Assembly (NCBI RefSeq): GCF_000184745.1
Contig: NC_014931.1
Coordinates: 1,736,001 to 1,800,000, forward strand
From: Variovorax paradoxus EPS
GTDB lineage: Bacteria > Pseudomonadota > Gammaproteobacteria > Burkholderiales > Burkholderiaceae_C
Direction of reading: 5' to 3'
DNA: 64,000 bases
Part shown: piece after piece, positions 1-10,644 of the stretch
How positions within the stretch are numbered: the stretch's first letter is position 1
Layout: each line of letters starts with the position of its first letter
The notes under the pieces: generated by a model
What the model was told of the DNA's origin: nothing
Databases searched by the model: none
Seen by the model: only the letters and a program-made list of their open reading frames with translations
Made by a program: the position numbers and the translations under genes

Positions 1-602
1 GCTGCTGCGACGGGGGGCGCTGCGGATGCGACGGCCGCGGCACGTTCACGGCGTGCGCGGGCTGCCGCCACGGCAGGGCGCTCGACCGGGGTGCTGATCT
101 GGGGAGCGATCGGCACGGCCGGAGCCGCCGCCTGTCGCGTGACCGGCGGATCGAGCAGCACGGTGTAGTCGCGAACGATGCGGCCCGAGGAGCCGTTGGC
201 TTCGAGCAGCAGGTCGATGAAGGGGTCGCTGAGCGGGCGGCTGCCGCTCAGGCGCACCACATACTGGCCGCCCGCACGGCGCTGCAGCGTCGCCTTGACG
301 TCGCCCAATGCCGAGTTGTAGGGGATGCCTGCGTTCTTGAAGGCTTCAGGGGTGGCGATGTTGATCTTCAGGCCGTCCGCTTCGGCGGCCGCGATCTCGG
401 TCACATCGATCTCTGCGCGAAGCGGTTCACCCAGCGCCGATTGCACCTTCAACTGCCCCAGCGTGAACGCGCTGGCGTCGGTGCTGGCCATTCCCAGGGC
501 CACGGCGGCGGCCGCACCCAGGATGGAAAGGCGCCAACCGCTGAACGATGGGGAGGGGCGAACGGCCGATGGGCGGGCCGCGGGCAACAGATGTCTTGTC
601 AT
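1..602 (-). CDS. fimV: FimV-like protein, N-terminal part (cut by window start)
   Basis: The reading frame is open from an ATG at 602 to the window edge (200 codons seen). It starts with an Arg-rich n-region and a hydrophobic stretch ending near AMASTDASA, which fits an export signal. The mature start FTLGQLKVQSALGEPLRAEI is the typical N-terminal signature of FimV/TspA-family proteins, which act in the periplasm and inner membrane in polar organisation and type IV pilus function. After about residue 150 the chain turns Ala/Pro/Arg-rich, as expected for the linker before the LysM domain, which would lie outside the window. It follows asd on the same strand after a 166-base gap with no clear terminator, an order common in Comamonadaceae. 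The family call rests on this N-terminus only. Confidence 0.85.
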   Translation of the reverse strand, partial: MTRHLLPAARPSAVRPSPSFSGWRLSILGAAAAVALGMASTDASAFTLGQLKVQSALGEPLRAEIDVTEIAAAEADGLKINIATPEAFKNAGIPYNSALGDVKATLQRRAGGQYVVRLSGSRPLSDPFIDLLLEANGSSGRIVRDYTVLLDPPVTRQAAAPAVPIAPQISTPVERPAVAAARARRERAAAVASAAPPVAA

Positions 603-768
603 GCTGATAGGGGCGGCTCAGGCCCAGAATTTGTAAGAGGACGTTAGCATCATCACCCCGGGCTGACAAGGCAATGCGCCTGTTCTACCCAGTGCGCGCA
701 TACTTACGAACACACTTTTCGTTGCCAAACTGCAACAATTCGGGATTCGAAGGCCTGAGCGACCCGCA

Positions 769-1911
769 TCAGGCTTCGAGCAGGATGCGCAGCATGCGGC
801 GCAGCGGTTCTGCGGCACCCCACAGCAACTGGTCGCCGATGGTGAAGGCGCCGACGTATTCGGGGCCCATCGCCAGCTTGCGGATGCGGCCGACCGGAAT
901 GTTCATGGTGCCCGTCACCGCCACCGGCGTCAGGTCCTTGAGGGTGGCTTCGCGGGTGTTCGGCACCACGCTGGCCCAAGGGTTGTCCGCGGCGATCATC
1001 GCTTCGATGTCGGCCACAGGCACATCCTTCTTGAGCTTGAAGGTCAGCGCCTGGCTATGGCAGCGCATGGCGCCGATGCGCACGCAGAAACCGTCGACCG
1101 GCACGGCGGCGGTGCCGAAGCCCGCGCCCTGGCCGAGGATCTTGTTGGTTTCGGCGCCGGCCTTCCATTCTTCCTTCGACATGCCGTCGCCCAGGTCCTT
1201 GTCGATCCAGGGGATCAGCGAGCCGCCGAGCGGGGCGCCGAAGTTGGCCGTTTCGGCCGCGCTCAGATTCTGCTGCTTGTGCAGCACCTTGCGGTCGATT
1301 TCGAGAATGGCCGACTTCGGGTCGTCCAGCAGCGCGCGCACTTCGGTGTTGAGGGTGCCGAACTGGGTCAGCAGTTCGCGCATGTGCTGCGCGCCGCCAC
1401 CCGAGGCTGCCTGGTAGGTCATGCTGGTCATCCACTCGACCAGGCCGGCCTTGTAGAGGGCGCCCACGCCCATGAGCATGCAGCTCACGGTGCAGTTGCC
1501 GCCGATCCAGTTCTTGCCGCCGTTGGTGAGGGCGTTCTGGATTACCGGGAGGTTGACCGGGTCCAGCACGATGACCGCGTCGTCCTGCATGCGAAGGGTG
1601 GAGGCGGCGTCGATCCAGTGGCCGGTCCAGCCGGCGGCGCGCAGCTTGGGGAAGACCTCGCTGGTGTAGTCGCCGCCCTGGCAGGTGATGACGATGTCGC
1701 ACTTCTTCAGTGCTTCGATGTCGTTCGCATCCTTCAGCGCGGTTTCGTTCTTGGCCATCGCCGGGGCCTTGCCGCCGGCGTTGGAAGTCGAGAAGAAGAC
1801 TGGCTCGATGAGACCGAAGTCGCCTTCGGCCTGCATGCGGTCCATCAGGACCGAGCCGACCATGCCGCGCCAGCCTACGAGGCCGACCAGAGGTTGAGAT
1901 GCGTTCGCCAT
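769..1911 (-). CDS. asd: Aspartate-semialdehyde dehydrogenase
   Basis: 380 residues, normal length for the proteobacterial Asd family. The enzyme makes L-aspartate 4-semialdehyde from aspartyl phosphate with NADPH, the branch point to lysine/diaminopimelate, threonine and methionine. The Rossmann start [11 protein letters not shown] binds NADP, and the catalytic cysteine is C140 in [10 protein letters not shown]. The conserved segment [10 protein letters not shown] follows. It lies 90 bases downstream of leuB on the same strand and probably shares its transcript in part; a GC hairpin (1956-1976) sits between them but has no U-tract. Joining leu genes to asd is common in betaproteobacteria. 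Confidence 0.97.
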   Translation of the reverse strand: MANASQPLVGLVGWRGMVGSVLMDRMQAEGDFGLIEPVFFSTSNAGGKAPAMAKNETALKDANDIEALKKCDIVITCQGGDYTSEVFPKLRAAGWTGHWIDAASTLRMQDDAVIVLDPVNLPVIQNALTNGGKNWIGGNCTVSCMLMGVGALYKAGLVEWMTSMTYQAASGGGAQHMRELLTQFGTLNTEVRALLDDPKSAILEIDRKVLHKQQNLSAAETANFGAPLGGSLIPWIDKDLGDGMSKEEWKAGAETNKILGQGAGFGTAAVPVDGFCVRIGAMRCHSQALTFKLKKDVPVADIEAMIAADNPWASVVPNTREATLKDLTPVAVTGTMNIPVGRIRKLAMGPEYVGAFTIGDQLLWGAAEPLRRMLRILLEA

Positions 1912-2001
1912 TTCAGTTTGCCCTTATGAAAAAAGAAAAAGTTGTCTTTTCTTGCCCCCGACTCGTCGAGCCGGGGAGGGGCGTGACGAAGCGGGCTGCG
2001 G

Positions 2002-3090
2002 TTAGCCGGTAATCGTCTTTTTGGTGATTGCTGCAACGACCGCGTCGCCCATTTCGCGGGTGCCGACGCGCTTCGTACCTTCTGACCAGATGTCACCCGT
2101 GCGCAGCCCCGAGGCCAGCACGTCCTTGACCGCCGACTCGATACGGTCGGCAGCTTCGGGTTGGTTGAGTGAAAAGCGGAGCATCATGGCAGCGGACAGG
2201 ATTGTAGCCAAAGGATTGGCAACCCCTTTGCCGGCAATGTCGGGCGCGCTGCCGTGGCTCGGCTCGTACAGGCCCTGGTTGCTCGAATTGAGCGACGCGG
2301 AGGGCAACATGCCGATGGAGCCGGTGAGCATCGCGGCCTCGTCCGAGAGGATGTCGCCGAACATGTTGCCGGTGACCACCACGTCGAATTTCTTGGGCGC
2401 CTTCACGAGCTGCATGGCTGCGTTGTCGACCAGCATGTGGTCGAGTTCCACGTCCGGATATTCCTTCGCGACGTCGAGCATCACGTCTTTCCACAACTGC
2501 GAGGTTTCCAGCACGTTGTTCTTGTCGACGCTGGTCACGCGCTTGCTGCGCTTGCGGGCCGCTTCGAAGGCCACGCGCCCGATGCGCTCGATCTCGGGGC
2601 GCGAGTAGCGCATCGTGTCGAACGCTTCCTCGGCGCCCGGAAAGTGCCCATCCGTCGCGATGCGGCGGCCGCGCGGCTGGCCGAAGTAGATGTCGCCAGT
2701 CAGTTCGCGAATGATGAGGATGTCCAGTCCCGCGATCAGTTCGGGCTTCAGGCTCGATGCATCCACCAGTTCCTCGTAGCAGATTGCCGGGCGGAAGTTC
2801 GCGAAGAGCCCGAGGTTCTTGCGCAGCCCCAGGATGGCCTGCTCGGGGCGCAGCGGCCGGTCGAGCTTGTCGTACTTCCAGTCGCCGACCGCGCCGAACA
2901 GCACCGCGTCGGATTCCTTGGCGAGCTTGAGCGTCGATTCGGGCAGCGGGTGGCCGTGCGCCTCGTAGGCCGCGCCGCCGACCAGCGCCGACTCCATCTC
3001 GAACTTCAGGTCGAGGACGTCGAGGACCCTGACGGCTTCCGCCACGATTTCGGTGCCGATGCCGTCACCCGGGAGAACTGCGATTTTCAT
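2002..3090 (-). CDS. leuB: 3-isopropylmalate dehydrogenase
   Basis: 362 residues, standard length. It oxidises and decarboxylates (2R,3S)-3-isopropylmalate to 2-oxoisocaproate with NAD, the third step specific to leucine synthesis. The start [16 protein letters not shown] is the family nucleotide-site signature. The metal/substrate motif [19 protein letters not shown] and the late [14 protein letters not shown] segment are intact. It is the third gene of leuC-leuD-leuB, with 40 bases between leuD and leuB. No sign of damage. Confidence 0.97.
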   Translation of the reverse strand: MKIAVLPGDGIGTEIVAEAVRVLDVLDLKFEMESALVGGAAYEAHGHPLPESTLKLAKESDAVLFGAVGDWKYDKLDRPLRPEQAILGLRKNLGLFANFRPAICYEELVDASSLKPELIAGLDILIIRELTGDIYFGQPRGRRIATDGHFPGAEEAFDTMRYSRPEIERIGRVAFEAARKRSKRVTSVDKNNVLETSQLWKDVMLDVAKEYPDVELDHMLVDNAAMQLVKAPKKFDVVVTGNMFGDILSDEAAMLTGSIGMLPSASLNSSNQGLYEPSHGSAPDIAGKGVANPLATILSAAMMLRFSLNQPEAADRIESAVKDVLASGLRTGDIWSEGTKRVGTREMGDAVVAAITKKTITG

Positions 3091-3130
3091 AAGTTGGTCT
3101 GAGGTTTGAATGCGGAAATGGTGAGGCTGA

Positions 3131-3781
3131 TCACGAGATCATCGTGTGCGCGAGCCAGGGCTTCTGCGCCAGGCGCTCGGTCTCGAAGGCCTTGATCTTG
3201 TCCTTGTGGCGCAGCGTGAGGCCGATGTCGTCCAAGCCGTTGATCAGGCAGTACTTGCGGAAAGCCTGCATGTCGAACGCGAGCTCGCCGCCATCGGGCT
3301 TCACGACCACCTGGCGCTCCAGATCGATGGTCAGCGAATAGCCCGGGAAGGCAAAGGCCTCATCGAACAACTGTGCGACCTGTGCTTCGGACAGCACGAT
3401 CGGCAGCAGGCCGTTCTTGAAGCTGTTGTTGAAGAAGATGTCCGCATAGCTCGGCGCGATGATCGCGCGGAAGCCGTACTGGTCGAGCGCCCACGGTGCG
3501 TGTTCGCGCGACGAGCCGCAGCCGAAGTTCTTGCGCGCGAGCAGCACCGAAGCGCCCGCGTAGCGCGGCTGGTTCAGCACGAAGTCCGGGTTCGGCTTGC
3601 GGGTGGCCGGGTCTTGGCCCGGAAAGCCGGCGTCCAGGTAGCGCCATTCGTCGAACAGGTTCACGCCGAAGCCGGTCTTCTTGATCGACTTGAGAAACTG
3701 CTTGGGAATGATCGCGTCGGTGTCGACGTTCTCGCGGTCCATGGGGGCCACGAGGCCCTTGTGCACGGTGAATTTCTGCAT
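3131..3781 (-). CDS. leuD: 3-isopropylmalate dehydratase small subunit
   Basis: 216 residues, the swivel domain of isopropylmalate isomerase. It pairs with LeuC to convert 2-isopropylmalate to 3-isopropylmalate. Family motifs are visible: [14 protein letters not shown] near the N-terminus and the substrate loop [15 protein letters not shown], followed by [17 protein letters not shown]. It lies 14 bases after leuC on the same strand. In some relatives a small entericidin-like gene sits between leuC and leuD; here there is no room for one. Confidence 0.97.
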   Translation of the reverse strand: MQKFTVHKGLVAPMDRENVDTDAIIPKQFLKSIKKTGFGVNLFDEWRYLDAGFPGQDPATRKPNPDFVLNQPRYAGASVLLARKNFGCGSSREHAPWALDQYGFRAIIAPSYADIFFNNSFKNGLLPIVLSEAQVAQLFDEAFAFPGYSLTIDLERQVVVKPDGGELAFDMQAFRKYCLINGLDDIGLTLRHKDKIKAFETERLAQKPWLAHTMIS

Positions 3782-3795
3782 GTGATGTCTCCAGG

Positions 3796-5217
3796 TCAGG
3801 CGAAGGTGCGCACGTCGACGAAATGGCCGTGCACAGCGGCAGCGGCGGCCATGGCCGGGCTCACGAGGTGGGTGCGGCCACCGGCGCCCTGGCGGCCTTC
3901 GAAGTTGCGGTTCGAGGTCGATGCGCAGCGCTCACCGGGCTCGAGGCGGTCGGCGTTCATCGCGAGGCACATCGAGCAGCCGGGTTCGCGCCATTCGAAG
4001 CCTGCGGCCTTGAAGATCACGTCCAGGCCTTCGCGCTCGGCCTGCTCCTTCACCACGCCCGAGCCGGGCACGACCATCGCGAGCTTCACGTTCTTCGCGA
4101 CCTTCTGGCCGAGCTTCTTCACGACCGCCGCGGCTTCGCGCATGTCTTCGATGCGGCTGTTGGTGCACGAGCCGATGAACACCTTGTCGATGAAGATGTC
4201 GTTCATCGCCTTGTTCGGCTCCAGGCCCATGTAGACCAGCGCGCGCTCGATGGCGCCGCGCTTGCTGGCGTCCTTTTCCTTGTCGGGATCGGGCACGCGG
4301 CCGTTGATGTCGACCACCATCTCGGGCGAGGTGCCCCAGGTGACCTGCGGCGGGATCTGCGCGGCATCGAGCTCGACCACGGCGTCGAAGGCCGCGCCGG
4401 GGTCGGACTGCAGCGTGCGCCAGTAGGTGGTCGCCTGTTCCCACTCCACGCCGGTGGGTGCGAGCGGTCGGCCCTTGATGTAGCTGATGGTCTTCTCGTC
4501 GACGGCCACGAGGCCCGCGCGCGCACCGGCCTCGATGGCCATGTTGCAGACCGTCATGCGGCCTTCCATGCTCAGGTCGCGAATGGCGGAGCCCGCGAAT
4601 TCGATGGTGTAGCCGGTGCCGCCGGCGGTGCCGATCTTGCCGATGATGGCCAGCACGATGTCCTTCGCCGTGCAGCCGAGGGGCAGCTTGCCTTCGACCT
4701 TCACCAGCATGTTCTTCGCCTTCTTGCCCAGCAGCGTCTGCGTGGCCATGACGTGCTCGACCTCGCTGGTGCCGATGCCGTGCGCCAGCGCGCCGAACGC
4801 ACCGTGCGTGGAGGTGTGCGAGTCGCCGCAGACGACCGTCATGCCCGGCAGCGTTGCGCCCGACTCCGGGCCGATCACGTGCACGATGCCCTGGCGCTTG
4901 CTCAGGAACGGAAAGAACGCGGCGGCGCCGAATTCGGCGATGTTCTTGTCCAGCGTGGTGACCTGCTCCTTGCTGGTCGGGTCGGCGATGCCTTCGTAGC
5001 CGCGTGCCCAGCCGGTGGTCGGGGTGTTGTGGTCGGCCGTGGCCACTACAGAGCTGATGCGCCAGAGCTTCCGGCCTGCTTCGCGCAGCCCTTCGAAGGC
5101 TTGCGGGCTGGTGACTTCGTGCACCAGGTGGCGGTCGATGTAGAGGATCGCGGTGCCGTCTTCCTCGGTGTGGACGACGTGTTCGTCCCAGATCTTGTCG
5201 TAGAGCGTGCGTGCCAT
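3796..5217 (-). CDS. leuC: 3-isopropylmalate dehydratase large subunit
   Basis: 473 residues, the Fe-S catalytic subunit of isopropylmalate isomerase (aconitase superfamily). It shows [13 protein letters not shown], and the [4Fe-4S] cysteines appear in FIGSCTNSR and [11 protein letters not shown]. The ending [20 protein letters not shown] is typical of LeuC. The 39-base gap to the upstream LysR gene suggests LysR-leuC-leuD-leuB may be co-transcribed. It is paralogous to the two aconitases in the same window. Confidence 0.97.
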   Translation of the reverse strand: MARTLYDKIWDEHVVHTEEDGTAILYIDRHLVHEVTSPQAFEGLREAGRKLWRISSVVATADHNTPTTGWARGYEGIADPTSKEQVTTLDKNIAEFGAAAFFPFLSKRQGIVHVIGPESGATLPGMTVVCGDSHTSTHGAFGALAHGIGTSEVEHVMATQTLLGKKAKNMLVKVEGKLPLGCTAKDIVLAIIGKIGTAGGTGYTIEFAGSAIRDLSMEGRMTVCNMAIEAGARAGLVAVDEKTISYIKGRPLAPTGVEWEQATTYWRTLQSDPGAAFDAVVELDAAQIPPQVTWGTSPEMVVDINGRVPDPDKEKDASKRGAIERALVYMGLEPNKAMNDIFIDKVFIGSCTNSRIEDMREAAAVVKKLGQKVAKNVKLAMVVPGSGVVKEQAEREGLDVIFKAAGFEWREPGCSMCLAMNADRLEPGERCASTSNRNFEGRQGAGGRTHLVSPAMAAAAAVHGHFVDVRTFA

Positions 5218-5256
5218 GTCGGTCTCTTGTCTTTCGTGGGGAAATGGATTGTCTGT

Positions 5257-6219
5257 CTATGCGGCCCGTGCCGCGAGCTGTTCGGGGGCGTCGGCAGAAT
5301 CAGCCGCCGCGTGCAGGTGGTTCACCAGCGTGCGCGCCGCCACCGGCAGCGTGGAGAAGTCGCGCGCCACCAGGCGGATTTCGCGCGCCGCCCAGGCGTC
5401 GTTGAGCGTCACGCTCACGAGGCCGCGGCCGATGCCGTTCTGCATCAGCTCGAAGGCGCGCTGCGGCATCACGCCGATGCCCAGGCCGTTTTCGATCATC
5501 CGGCACATGGCATCGAGGCCGGTGACGTGGATGCGCAGCTTGACGCTGCGCCCCGCACCCAGCGCTGCTTCGTGCATCGCGACGTAGATCGAGCTGTTGG
5601 TGTGCAGGCCGACGTGGTCGAAGTCCAGCGAGTCGATGAAGTCGACGGCGACGTGCGACGCCAACGCATGCCCCGTGGGGACGATCAGCGCGAGGCGGTC
5701 GTGCCGGTACGACAGGCTCTGCAACTCGCCCGCGCCGCCCGCCACATGGCACACGCCGAGGTCGGCCGCGCCTTCCTGCACCGCGCGGGTCACCTCGCTG
5801 CTCAGGTGCTCCTCGAGGTCGATCTTGATGGCTTCATGCGCCCGCGTGAACACGCCCAGGTCCTCGGGCAGGAACTGCACGATGGCCGAGATGTTGGCGT
5901 GCACCCGCACATGGCCGCGCACGCCGTCAGCGTATTCGCTGAGCTCGCCCTGCATCTTCTCCAAGCTGTAGAGCACCGAGCGAGCGTGGTGCAGGAGGCT
6001 TTCACCGGCCGGCGTGAGGTCCACGCCGCGCGCATGCCGATAGAGCAGGTTGGTGCCCAGCGTGGCCTCCAAGTCCGACAGCCTCTTGCTGATGGCCGAT
6101 GCCGCGATGAATTCGCGCTCGGCCGCGCGACCAATGCTGCCCAACTCGCACACAGCCACGAACAACTGCAACGACGTGAGGTCGATGCGGCGGGCAAAGT
6201 TGCGTTCGGACGTGCTCAT
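5257..6219 (-). CDS. LysR-family transcriptional regulator
   Basis: 320 residues with an N-terminal winged HTH (LQLFVAVCELGSIGRAAERE, then AISKRLSDLEATLGTNLLYR) and a LysR substrate-binding fold after about residue 90. Unlike most LysR regulators it is not divergent from its likely target: it is co-oriented with leuC, 39 bases upstream. It could control the leu genes from inside the same unit, or act elsewhere. The effector cannot be read from the sequence. The ATG at 6219 gives the usual short lead (MSTSERNFARRIDLTSLQLF) before the HTH. Confidence 0.9.
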   Translation of the reverse strand: MSTSERNFARRIDLTSLQLFVAVCELGSIGRAAEREFIAASAISKRLSDLEATLGTNLLYRHARGVDLTPAGESLLHHARSVLYSLEKMQGELSEYADGVRGHVRVHANISAIVQFLPEDLGVFTRAHEAIKIDLEEHLSSEVTRAVQEGAADLGVCHVAGGAGELQSLSYRHDRLALIVPTGHALASHVAVDFIDSLDFDHVGLHTNSSIYVAMHEAALGAGRSVKLRIHVTGLDAMCRMIENGLGIGVMPQRAFELMQNGIGRGLVSVTLNDAWAAREIRLVARDFSTLPVAARTLVNHLHAAADSADAPEQLAARAA

Positions 6220-6343
6220 GGGGTGTGGGGCATCGCGTTTTGCGATGAGATGGCTATTTTCTTACCGATTTCTCGCTGTCGCCATCGTCATCTGAGATGG
6301 CCTTGCTGCCGGCCTGCGAAGAGAGGCATCTCGAACGGGCAAT

Positions 6344-6371
6344 AAAAAAGCTGCCCGAAGGCAGCTTTTTT
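6344..6371 (-). terminator. Intrinsic terminator after gltA
   Basis: Perfect 12-base arms AAAAAAGCTGCC and GGCAGCTTTTTT enclose a CGAA tetraloop, starting 24 bases after the gltA stop. On the minus strand this is a GC stem with a U-tract and closes the sdh-gltA operon. The matching A-tract could also make it act on plus-strand transcripts. Confidence 0.92.
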
Positions 6372-6395
6372 GAGGGGCGAGGTTTCGCGAATCGC

Positions 6396-7706
6396 TCAGC
6401 GGGCCGAAATCGGCTTCACATCGCGCTTTGGCGAACCTTCGAACAACTGGCGCGGGCGGCCGATCTTGTACTCGGGGTCGCCGATCATTTCGTTCAGCTG
6501 GGCGATCCAGCCGACCGTGCGGGCCAGCGCGAAGATCGCGGTGAACAGCGGCACCGGGATGCCGATGGCGCGCTGCACGATGCCCGAGTAGAAGTCCACG
6601 TTCGGGTAGAGCTTGCGCGAGACGAAGTACTCGTCTTCGAGGGCGATCTTTTCCAGTTCCTTGGCCAGCTTGAACAGCGGGTCTTGCTCCAGGCCCAGCT
6701 CGGTCAGCACTTCGTTGCAGGTTTCCTGCATCAGCTTGGCGCGCGGGTCGTAGTTCTTGTACACGCGGTGGCCGAAGCCCATGAGCTTGACGTTCGAGTT
6801 CTTGTCCTTGACCTTCTTGATGAACTCGCCGATCTTCTCCACGCCGCCTTCGCGCTGGATGTCGTACAGCATGTTGAGCGCTGCTTCGTTGGCGCCGCCG
6901 TGGGCGGGACCCCAGAGGCAGGCCACGCCGGCCGCGATGGCCGCGAAGGGGTTGGTGCCCGACGAGCCGCACAGGCGCACGGTCGAGGTCGAGGCGTTCT
7001 GCTCGTGGTCCGCGTGCAGGATGAAGATGCGGTCGAGCGCGCGCTCGAGCACCGGGTTCACCTTGTACTCCTCGCAGGGCGTGGCAAACATCATGTGCAG
7101 GAAGTTGCCCGCATAGCTCAGGTCGTTCTTCGGGTACATGTACGGCTGGCCGATCGTGTACTTGTAGGCCATGGCCACGAGCGTGGGCATCTTCGCGATC
7201 AGGCGGATCGCGGCGATCTCGCGGTGCTCGGGATTGTTGATGTCCGTGCTGTCGTGATAGAAGGCCGACAGCGCGCCCACCAGGCCGGTCATGATGGCCA
7301 TCGGATGGGCATCACGGCGGAAGCCGCGCAGGAAGAACTGCATCTGCTCGTTCACCATCGTGTGGTTCGTCACGAGCTTGGTGAAGTTGGCCTTCTTGGG
7401 TGCGTCCGGCAGTTCGCCGTACAGCAGCAGGTGGCAGGTTTCCAGGAAGTCGCAGTTGGTCGCGAGCTGCTCGATCGGGTAGCCGCGGTACAGCAGCTCG
7501 CCCTTGTCGCCATCGATGTACGTGATGGCCGACTGGCAGGCGGCGGTCGACATGAAGCCCGGGTCATAGGTGAACATGCCGGTCTGCGCGTACAGCTTGC
7601 GGATGTCGATCACGTCGGGGCCGACGGTGCCCTTGTAGATCGGCAGTTCGACGCTGTCGCCGCCGTTGCTGAACGACAGCGTGGCCTTGGTATCGGATGC
7701 TTTCAT
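6396..7706 (-). CDS. gltA: Citrate synthase (type II, hexameric)
   Basis: 436 residues, matching the Gram-negative NADH-sensitive type. It condenses oxaloacetate and acetyl-CoA to citrate. The active-site regions are present: [20 protein letters not shown] and [17 protein letters not shown] (catalytic His in GHR), with a late Asp in the [19 protein letters not shown] segment. The N-terminal all-beta part (residues 1-45) typical of type II enzymes is present. Last gene of the sdhCDAB-sdhE-gltA run, 24 bases after sdhE and followed by a strong terminator. Confidence 0.98.
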   Translation of the reverse strand: MKASDTKATLSFSNGGDSVELPIYKGTVGPDVIDIRKLYAQTGMFTYDPGFMSTAACQSAITYIDGDKGELLYRGYPIEQLATNCDFLETCHLLLYGELPDAPKKANFTKLVTNHTMVNEQMQFFLRGFRRDAHPMAIMTGLVGALSAFYHDSTDINNPEHREIAAIRLIAKMPTLVAMAYKYTIGQPYMYPKNDLSYAGNFLHMMFATPCEEYKVNPVLERALDRIFILHADHEQNASTSTVRLCGSSGTNPFAAIAAGVACLWGPAHGGANEAALNMLYDIQREGGVEKIGEFIKKVKDKNSNVKLMGFGHRVYKNYDPRAKLMQETCNEVLTELGLEQDPLFKLAKELEKIALEDEYFVSRKLYPNVDFYSGIVQRAIGIPVPLFTAIFALARTVGWIAQLNEMIGDPEYKIGRPRQLFEGSPKRDVKPISAR

Positions 7707-7730
7707 TTCGATTTACTTTCAGAGGAGGAT

Positions 7731-8045
7731 TCAGGACGAAGGAGAGATTGCGGGGCGCTGGGCGCCGTCGGTGCGCATCAATTGCAGCAATGCGACCACC
7801 TCGGCACCGGCCCATTCGGGCTCGGGCTCCTTCCTGCGCAGCAAAAGGTCGAGGAGGTCGTTGTCCGACAGGTCCATCAATGTCTCCATCGCTCCCGCCT
7901 GACCATTGGTCATGTGGGATTCGTGCCGCTCGAAGAAGCGGGCGATGAACAGGTCGTTTTCGAGCAGGCCGCGCCGGCAACGCCATTTCAGCTTGCTCAG
8001 CGCACGTTCGCTGAGCGGCTGCTGGAGTTCGTCGGCGGTTTGCAT
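7731..8045 (-). CDS. sdhE: FAD assembly factor SdhE (succinate dehydrogenase assembly factor 2)
   Basis: 104 residues, an all-helical small protein that helps covalent attachment of FAD to SdhA. The diagnostic RGxxE motif is present as RGLLE at residues 25-29, with WRCRRG before it and DLFIARFFE after it. It lies between sdhB and gltA on the same strand (25- and 24-base gaps), the usual betaproteobacterial position. The ATG at 8045 was chosen because the family fold starts right after it. The C-terminal 20 residues look like a disordered tail. Confidence 0.93.
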   Translation of the reverse strand: MQTADELQQPLSERALSKLKWRCRRGLLENDLFIARFFERHESHMTNGQAGAMETLMDLSDNDLLDLLLRRKEPEPEWAGAEVVALLQLMRTDGAQRPAISPSS

Positions 8046-8071
8046 GGTGATGATTTCTTCTCGAAGAAGGA

Positions 8072-8773
8072 TCAGATGGCGCGACGCACCATCAATTCCT
8101 TGATCTTGCCGATGGCCTTGGTGGGGTTCAGGTTCTTCGGGCACACGTCGACGCAGTTCATGATCGTGTGGCAGCGGAACAGGCGGTACGGGTCTTCCAG
8201 GTTGTCCAGGCGCTCGGCGGTGGCTTCGTCGCGGCTGTCGGCGATGAAGCGGTAGGCCTGCAGGAGGCCTGCCGGGCCGACGAACTTGTCGGGATTCCAC
8301 CAGAAGCTCGGGCAGCTCGTGGAGCAGCTCGCGCACAGGATGCATTCGTACAGGCCGTTGAGCTCTTCGCGCTCTTCGGGCGACTGCAGGCGTTCCTTCT
8401 CGGGCGGCACGTTGTCGTTCTGCAGGTACGGCTTGATCGAGTTGTACTGCTTGAAGAACTGCGTCATGTCCACGATCAGGTCGCGAATGACGGGCAGGCC
8501 CGGCAGCGGCTTCAACACGATCGTGCCCTTGAGCGTGAGCATGTTGGTGAGGCAGGCAAGGCCGTTCTTGCCGTTGATGTTCATCGCGTCGGAACCGCAG
8601 ACGCCTTCGCGGCACGAGCGGCGGAACGACAGCGTCGGGTCTTGCGCCTTGAGCTTCATCAGGGCGTCCAGCAGCATGCGTTCGTGGCCGTCGAGTTCGA
8701 TCTCGATGGTCTGCATGTAGGGCTTGGCGTCCTTGTCCGGGTCGTAGCGGTAGATCTGGAATGTGCGCTTCAT
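8072..8773 (-). CDS. sdhB: Succinate dehydrogenase iron-sulfur subunit
   Basis: 233 residues. It carries electrons from SdhA flavin to ubiquinone through three clusters. The ligand sets are visible: [12 protein letters not shown] plus a later Cys for [2Fe-2S], [12 protein letters not shown] for [4Fe-4S], and [17 protein letters not shown] for [3Fe-4S]. Peripheral membrane protein of complex II. The gap to sdhA is 47 bases. Confidence 0.98.
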   Translation of the reverse strand: MKRTFQIYRYDPDKDAKPYMQTIEIELDGHERMLLDALMKLKAQDPTLSFRRSCREGVCGSDAMNINGKNGLACLTNMLTLKGTIVLKPLPGLPVIRDLIVDMTQFFKQYNSIKPYLQNDNVPPEKERLQSPEEREELNGLYECILCASCSTSCPSFWWNPDKFVGPAGLLQAYRFIADSRDEATAERLDNLEDPYRLFRCHTIMNCVDVCPKNLNPTKAIGKIKELMVRRAI

Positions 8774-8820
8774 CGTAGTGACCTTGTGAATGCTTTTATT
8801 GGCTGACTGTTAGCCGTGAC

Positions 8821-10629
8821 TTAGAACGTGCGGACCTTCGGTGGAACCGAGGCCACCGTGAGCGGCTGCAGCTTGACCGGCTTGTACGAGAGGCGGTTGT
8901 CCTGGCTGTACCAGAGCGTGTGCTTCATCCAGTTGGCGTCGTCGCGGCCGAGCGGCGCGACCGGGTCGTCCGCGGGGCGCTCGTAGTCTTCCACCGTGTG
9001 GGCGCCGCGGCATTCGCGGCGGGCGGCGGCCGAGACCATCGTGGCCTGCGCCACTTCGATCAGGTTGTCGACTTCCAGCGCTTCGATGCGGGCGGTGTTG
9101 AACACCTTGGACTTGTCCTTCAGGCCGATCGAATTGACGCGCTCGCGCACGGCGGCGATCTTGACCACGCCTTCGTCCATCGAGGCTTGCTTCCTGAACA
9201 CCGCGGCGTGCTGTTGCATGACGGCGCGGATCTCGCCGGCCACGTCCTGTGCGTATTCGCCGGTGGTGGTCGATTCGAGGCGGTTCAGACGCTCCAGCGT
9301 GCGGTCGGCCGCATCCTTCGGGAGTTCCTTGTGTTCCTTCAGCTTGTCGTTGAACTCGACGATGTGGTTGCCGGCCGCGCGGCCGAACACCAAGAGGTCG
9401 AGCAGCGAGTTCGTGCCCAGGCGGTTCGCGCCGTGCACGCTCACGCAGGAGCATTCGCCCACCGCGTAGAGGCCGTTTACCACGGCGCTGTTGTCCTCGC
9501 CCTTCTGGATGACGACCTGGCCGTTGATGTTGGTCGGGATGCCGCCCATCTGGTAGTGGATGGTCGGCACGACGGGAATCGGTTCCTTCGTGATGTCGAC
9601 GTTGGCGAAGTTGACGCCGATTTCGTACACCGAAGGCAGGCGCTTGTGGATGGTGTCGGCGCCCAGGTGGTCGAGCTTGAGCAGCACGTAGTCCTTGTTG
9701 GGACCGCAGCCTCGGCCTTCCTTGATTTCCTGGTCCATCGAGCGCGAGACGAAGTCGCGCGGCGCCAGGTCCTTCAGCGTGGGCGCATAGCGCTCCATGA
9801 AGCGTTCGCCGTTGCTGTTGAGCAGGATGGCGCCTTCGCCGCGGCAGCCTTCGGTCAGAAGCACGCCCGCGCCGGCCACGCCGGTCGGGTGGAACTGCCA
9901 GAACTCCATGTCCTGCAGCGGAATGCCCGAGCGCGCGGCCATGCCCAGGCCGTCGCCGGTGTTGATGAAGGCGTTGGTCGAGGCCTGGAAGATGCGGCCC
10001 GCGCCGCCGGTGGCCAGCAGCACGGTCTTGGCCTGCAGGATGTGCAGGTCGCCGGTTTCCATTTCGAGCGCGGTCACGCCGACCACGTCACCTTCGTCGT
10101 CACGGATGAGGTCCAGCGCCATCCATTCGACGAAGAACTGGGTGCGCGCCTCGACGTTCTTTTGATAGAGCGTGTGCAGCATCGCGTGGCCGGTGCGGTC
10201 GGCCGCGGCGCAGGCGCGCTGCACGGGCTTCTCGCCGTAGTTGGCCGTGTGGCCGCCGAACGGGCGCTGGTAGATCGTGCCGTCGGGGTTGCGGTCGAAA
10301 GGCATGCCGAAGTGCTCGAGCTCGTACACGACCTTCGGGGCTTCGCGGCACATGAACTCGATCGCGTCCTGGTCGCCGAGCCAGTCGGAGCCCTTGATCG
10401 TGTCGTAGAAGTGGTAGTGCCAGTTGTCTTCGCTCATGTTGCCGAGCGATGCGCCCACGCCGCCTTGCGCGGCGACGGTGTGCGAACGGGTGGGGAACAC
10501 CTTGGAGAGCACAGCCACGTTGAGGCCGGCGCGTGCGAGTTGCAGCGAAGCGCGCATGCCGGAGCCGCCGGCACCGACGATCACGACGTCGAACTTGCGC
10601 TTGGTGATTTGTTCTTTTGTATAGGTCAT
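8821..10629 (-). CDS. sdhA: Succinate dehydrogenase flavoprotein subunit
   Basis: 602 residues, normal for SdhA. It oxidises succinate to fumarate. The N-terminal FAD-binding VVIVGAGGSGMRASLQ is followed by TRSHTVAAQGG, where H50 is the expected covalent flavin attachment site (helped by SdhE). The substrate segment GCRGEGAILLNSNGERFMERY and the fold-closing SVHGANRLGTNSLLDLLVFG are intact. It lies 15 bases after sdhD. Confidence 0.98.
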   Translation of the reverse strand: MTYTKEQITKRKFDVVIVGAGGSGMRASLQLARAGLNVAVLSKVFPTRSHTVAAQGGVGASLGNMSEDNWHYHFYDTIKGSDWLGDQDAIEFMCREAPKVVYELEHFGMPFDRNPDGTIYQRPFGGHTANYGEKPVQRACAAADRTGHAMLHTLYQKNVEARTQFFVEWMALDLIRDDEGDVVGVTALEMETGDLHILQAKTVLLATGGAGRIFQASTNAFINTGDGLGMAARSGIPLQDMEFWQFHPTGVAGAGVLLTEGCRGEGAILLNSNGERFMERYAPTLKDLAPRDFVSRSMDQEIKEGRGCGPNKDYVLLKLDHLGADTIHKRLPSVYEIGVNFANVDITKEPIPVVPTIHYQMGGIPTNINGQVVIQKGEDNSAVVNGLYAVGECSCVSVHGANRLGTNSLLDLLVFGRAAGNHIVEFNDKLKEHKELPKDAADRTLERLNRLESTTTGEYAQDVAGEIRAVMQQHAAVFRKQASMDEGVVKIAAVRERVNSIGLKDKSKVFNTARIEALEVDNLIEVAQATMVSAAARRECRGAHTVEDYERPADDPVAPLGRDDANWMKHTLWYSQDNRLSYKPVKLQPLTVASVPPKVRTF

Positions 10630-10644
10630 GGTGGGGATGTCAGG

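Noticed and set aside
1956..1976. GC hairpin between leuB and asd as a terminator
   Set aside because: The stem CCCCG/CGGGG with a small inner stem has no following U-tract on the minus strand; leuB and asd are probably co-transcribed at least in part.
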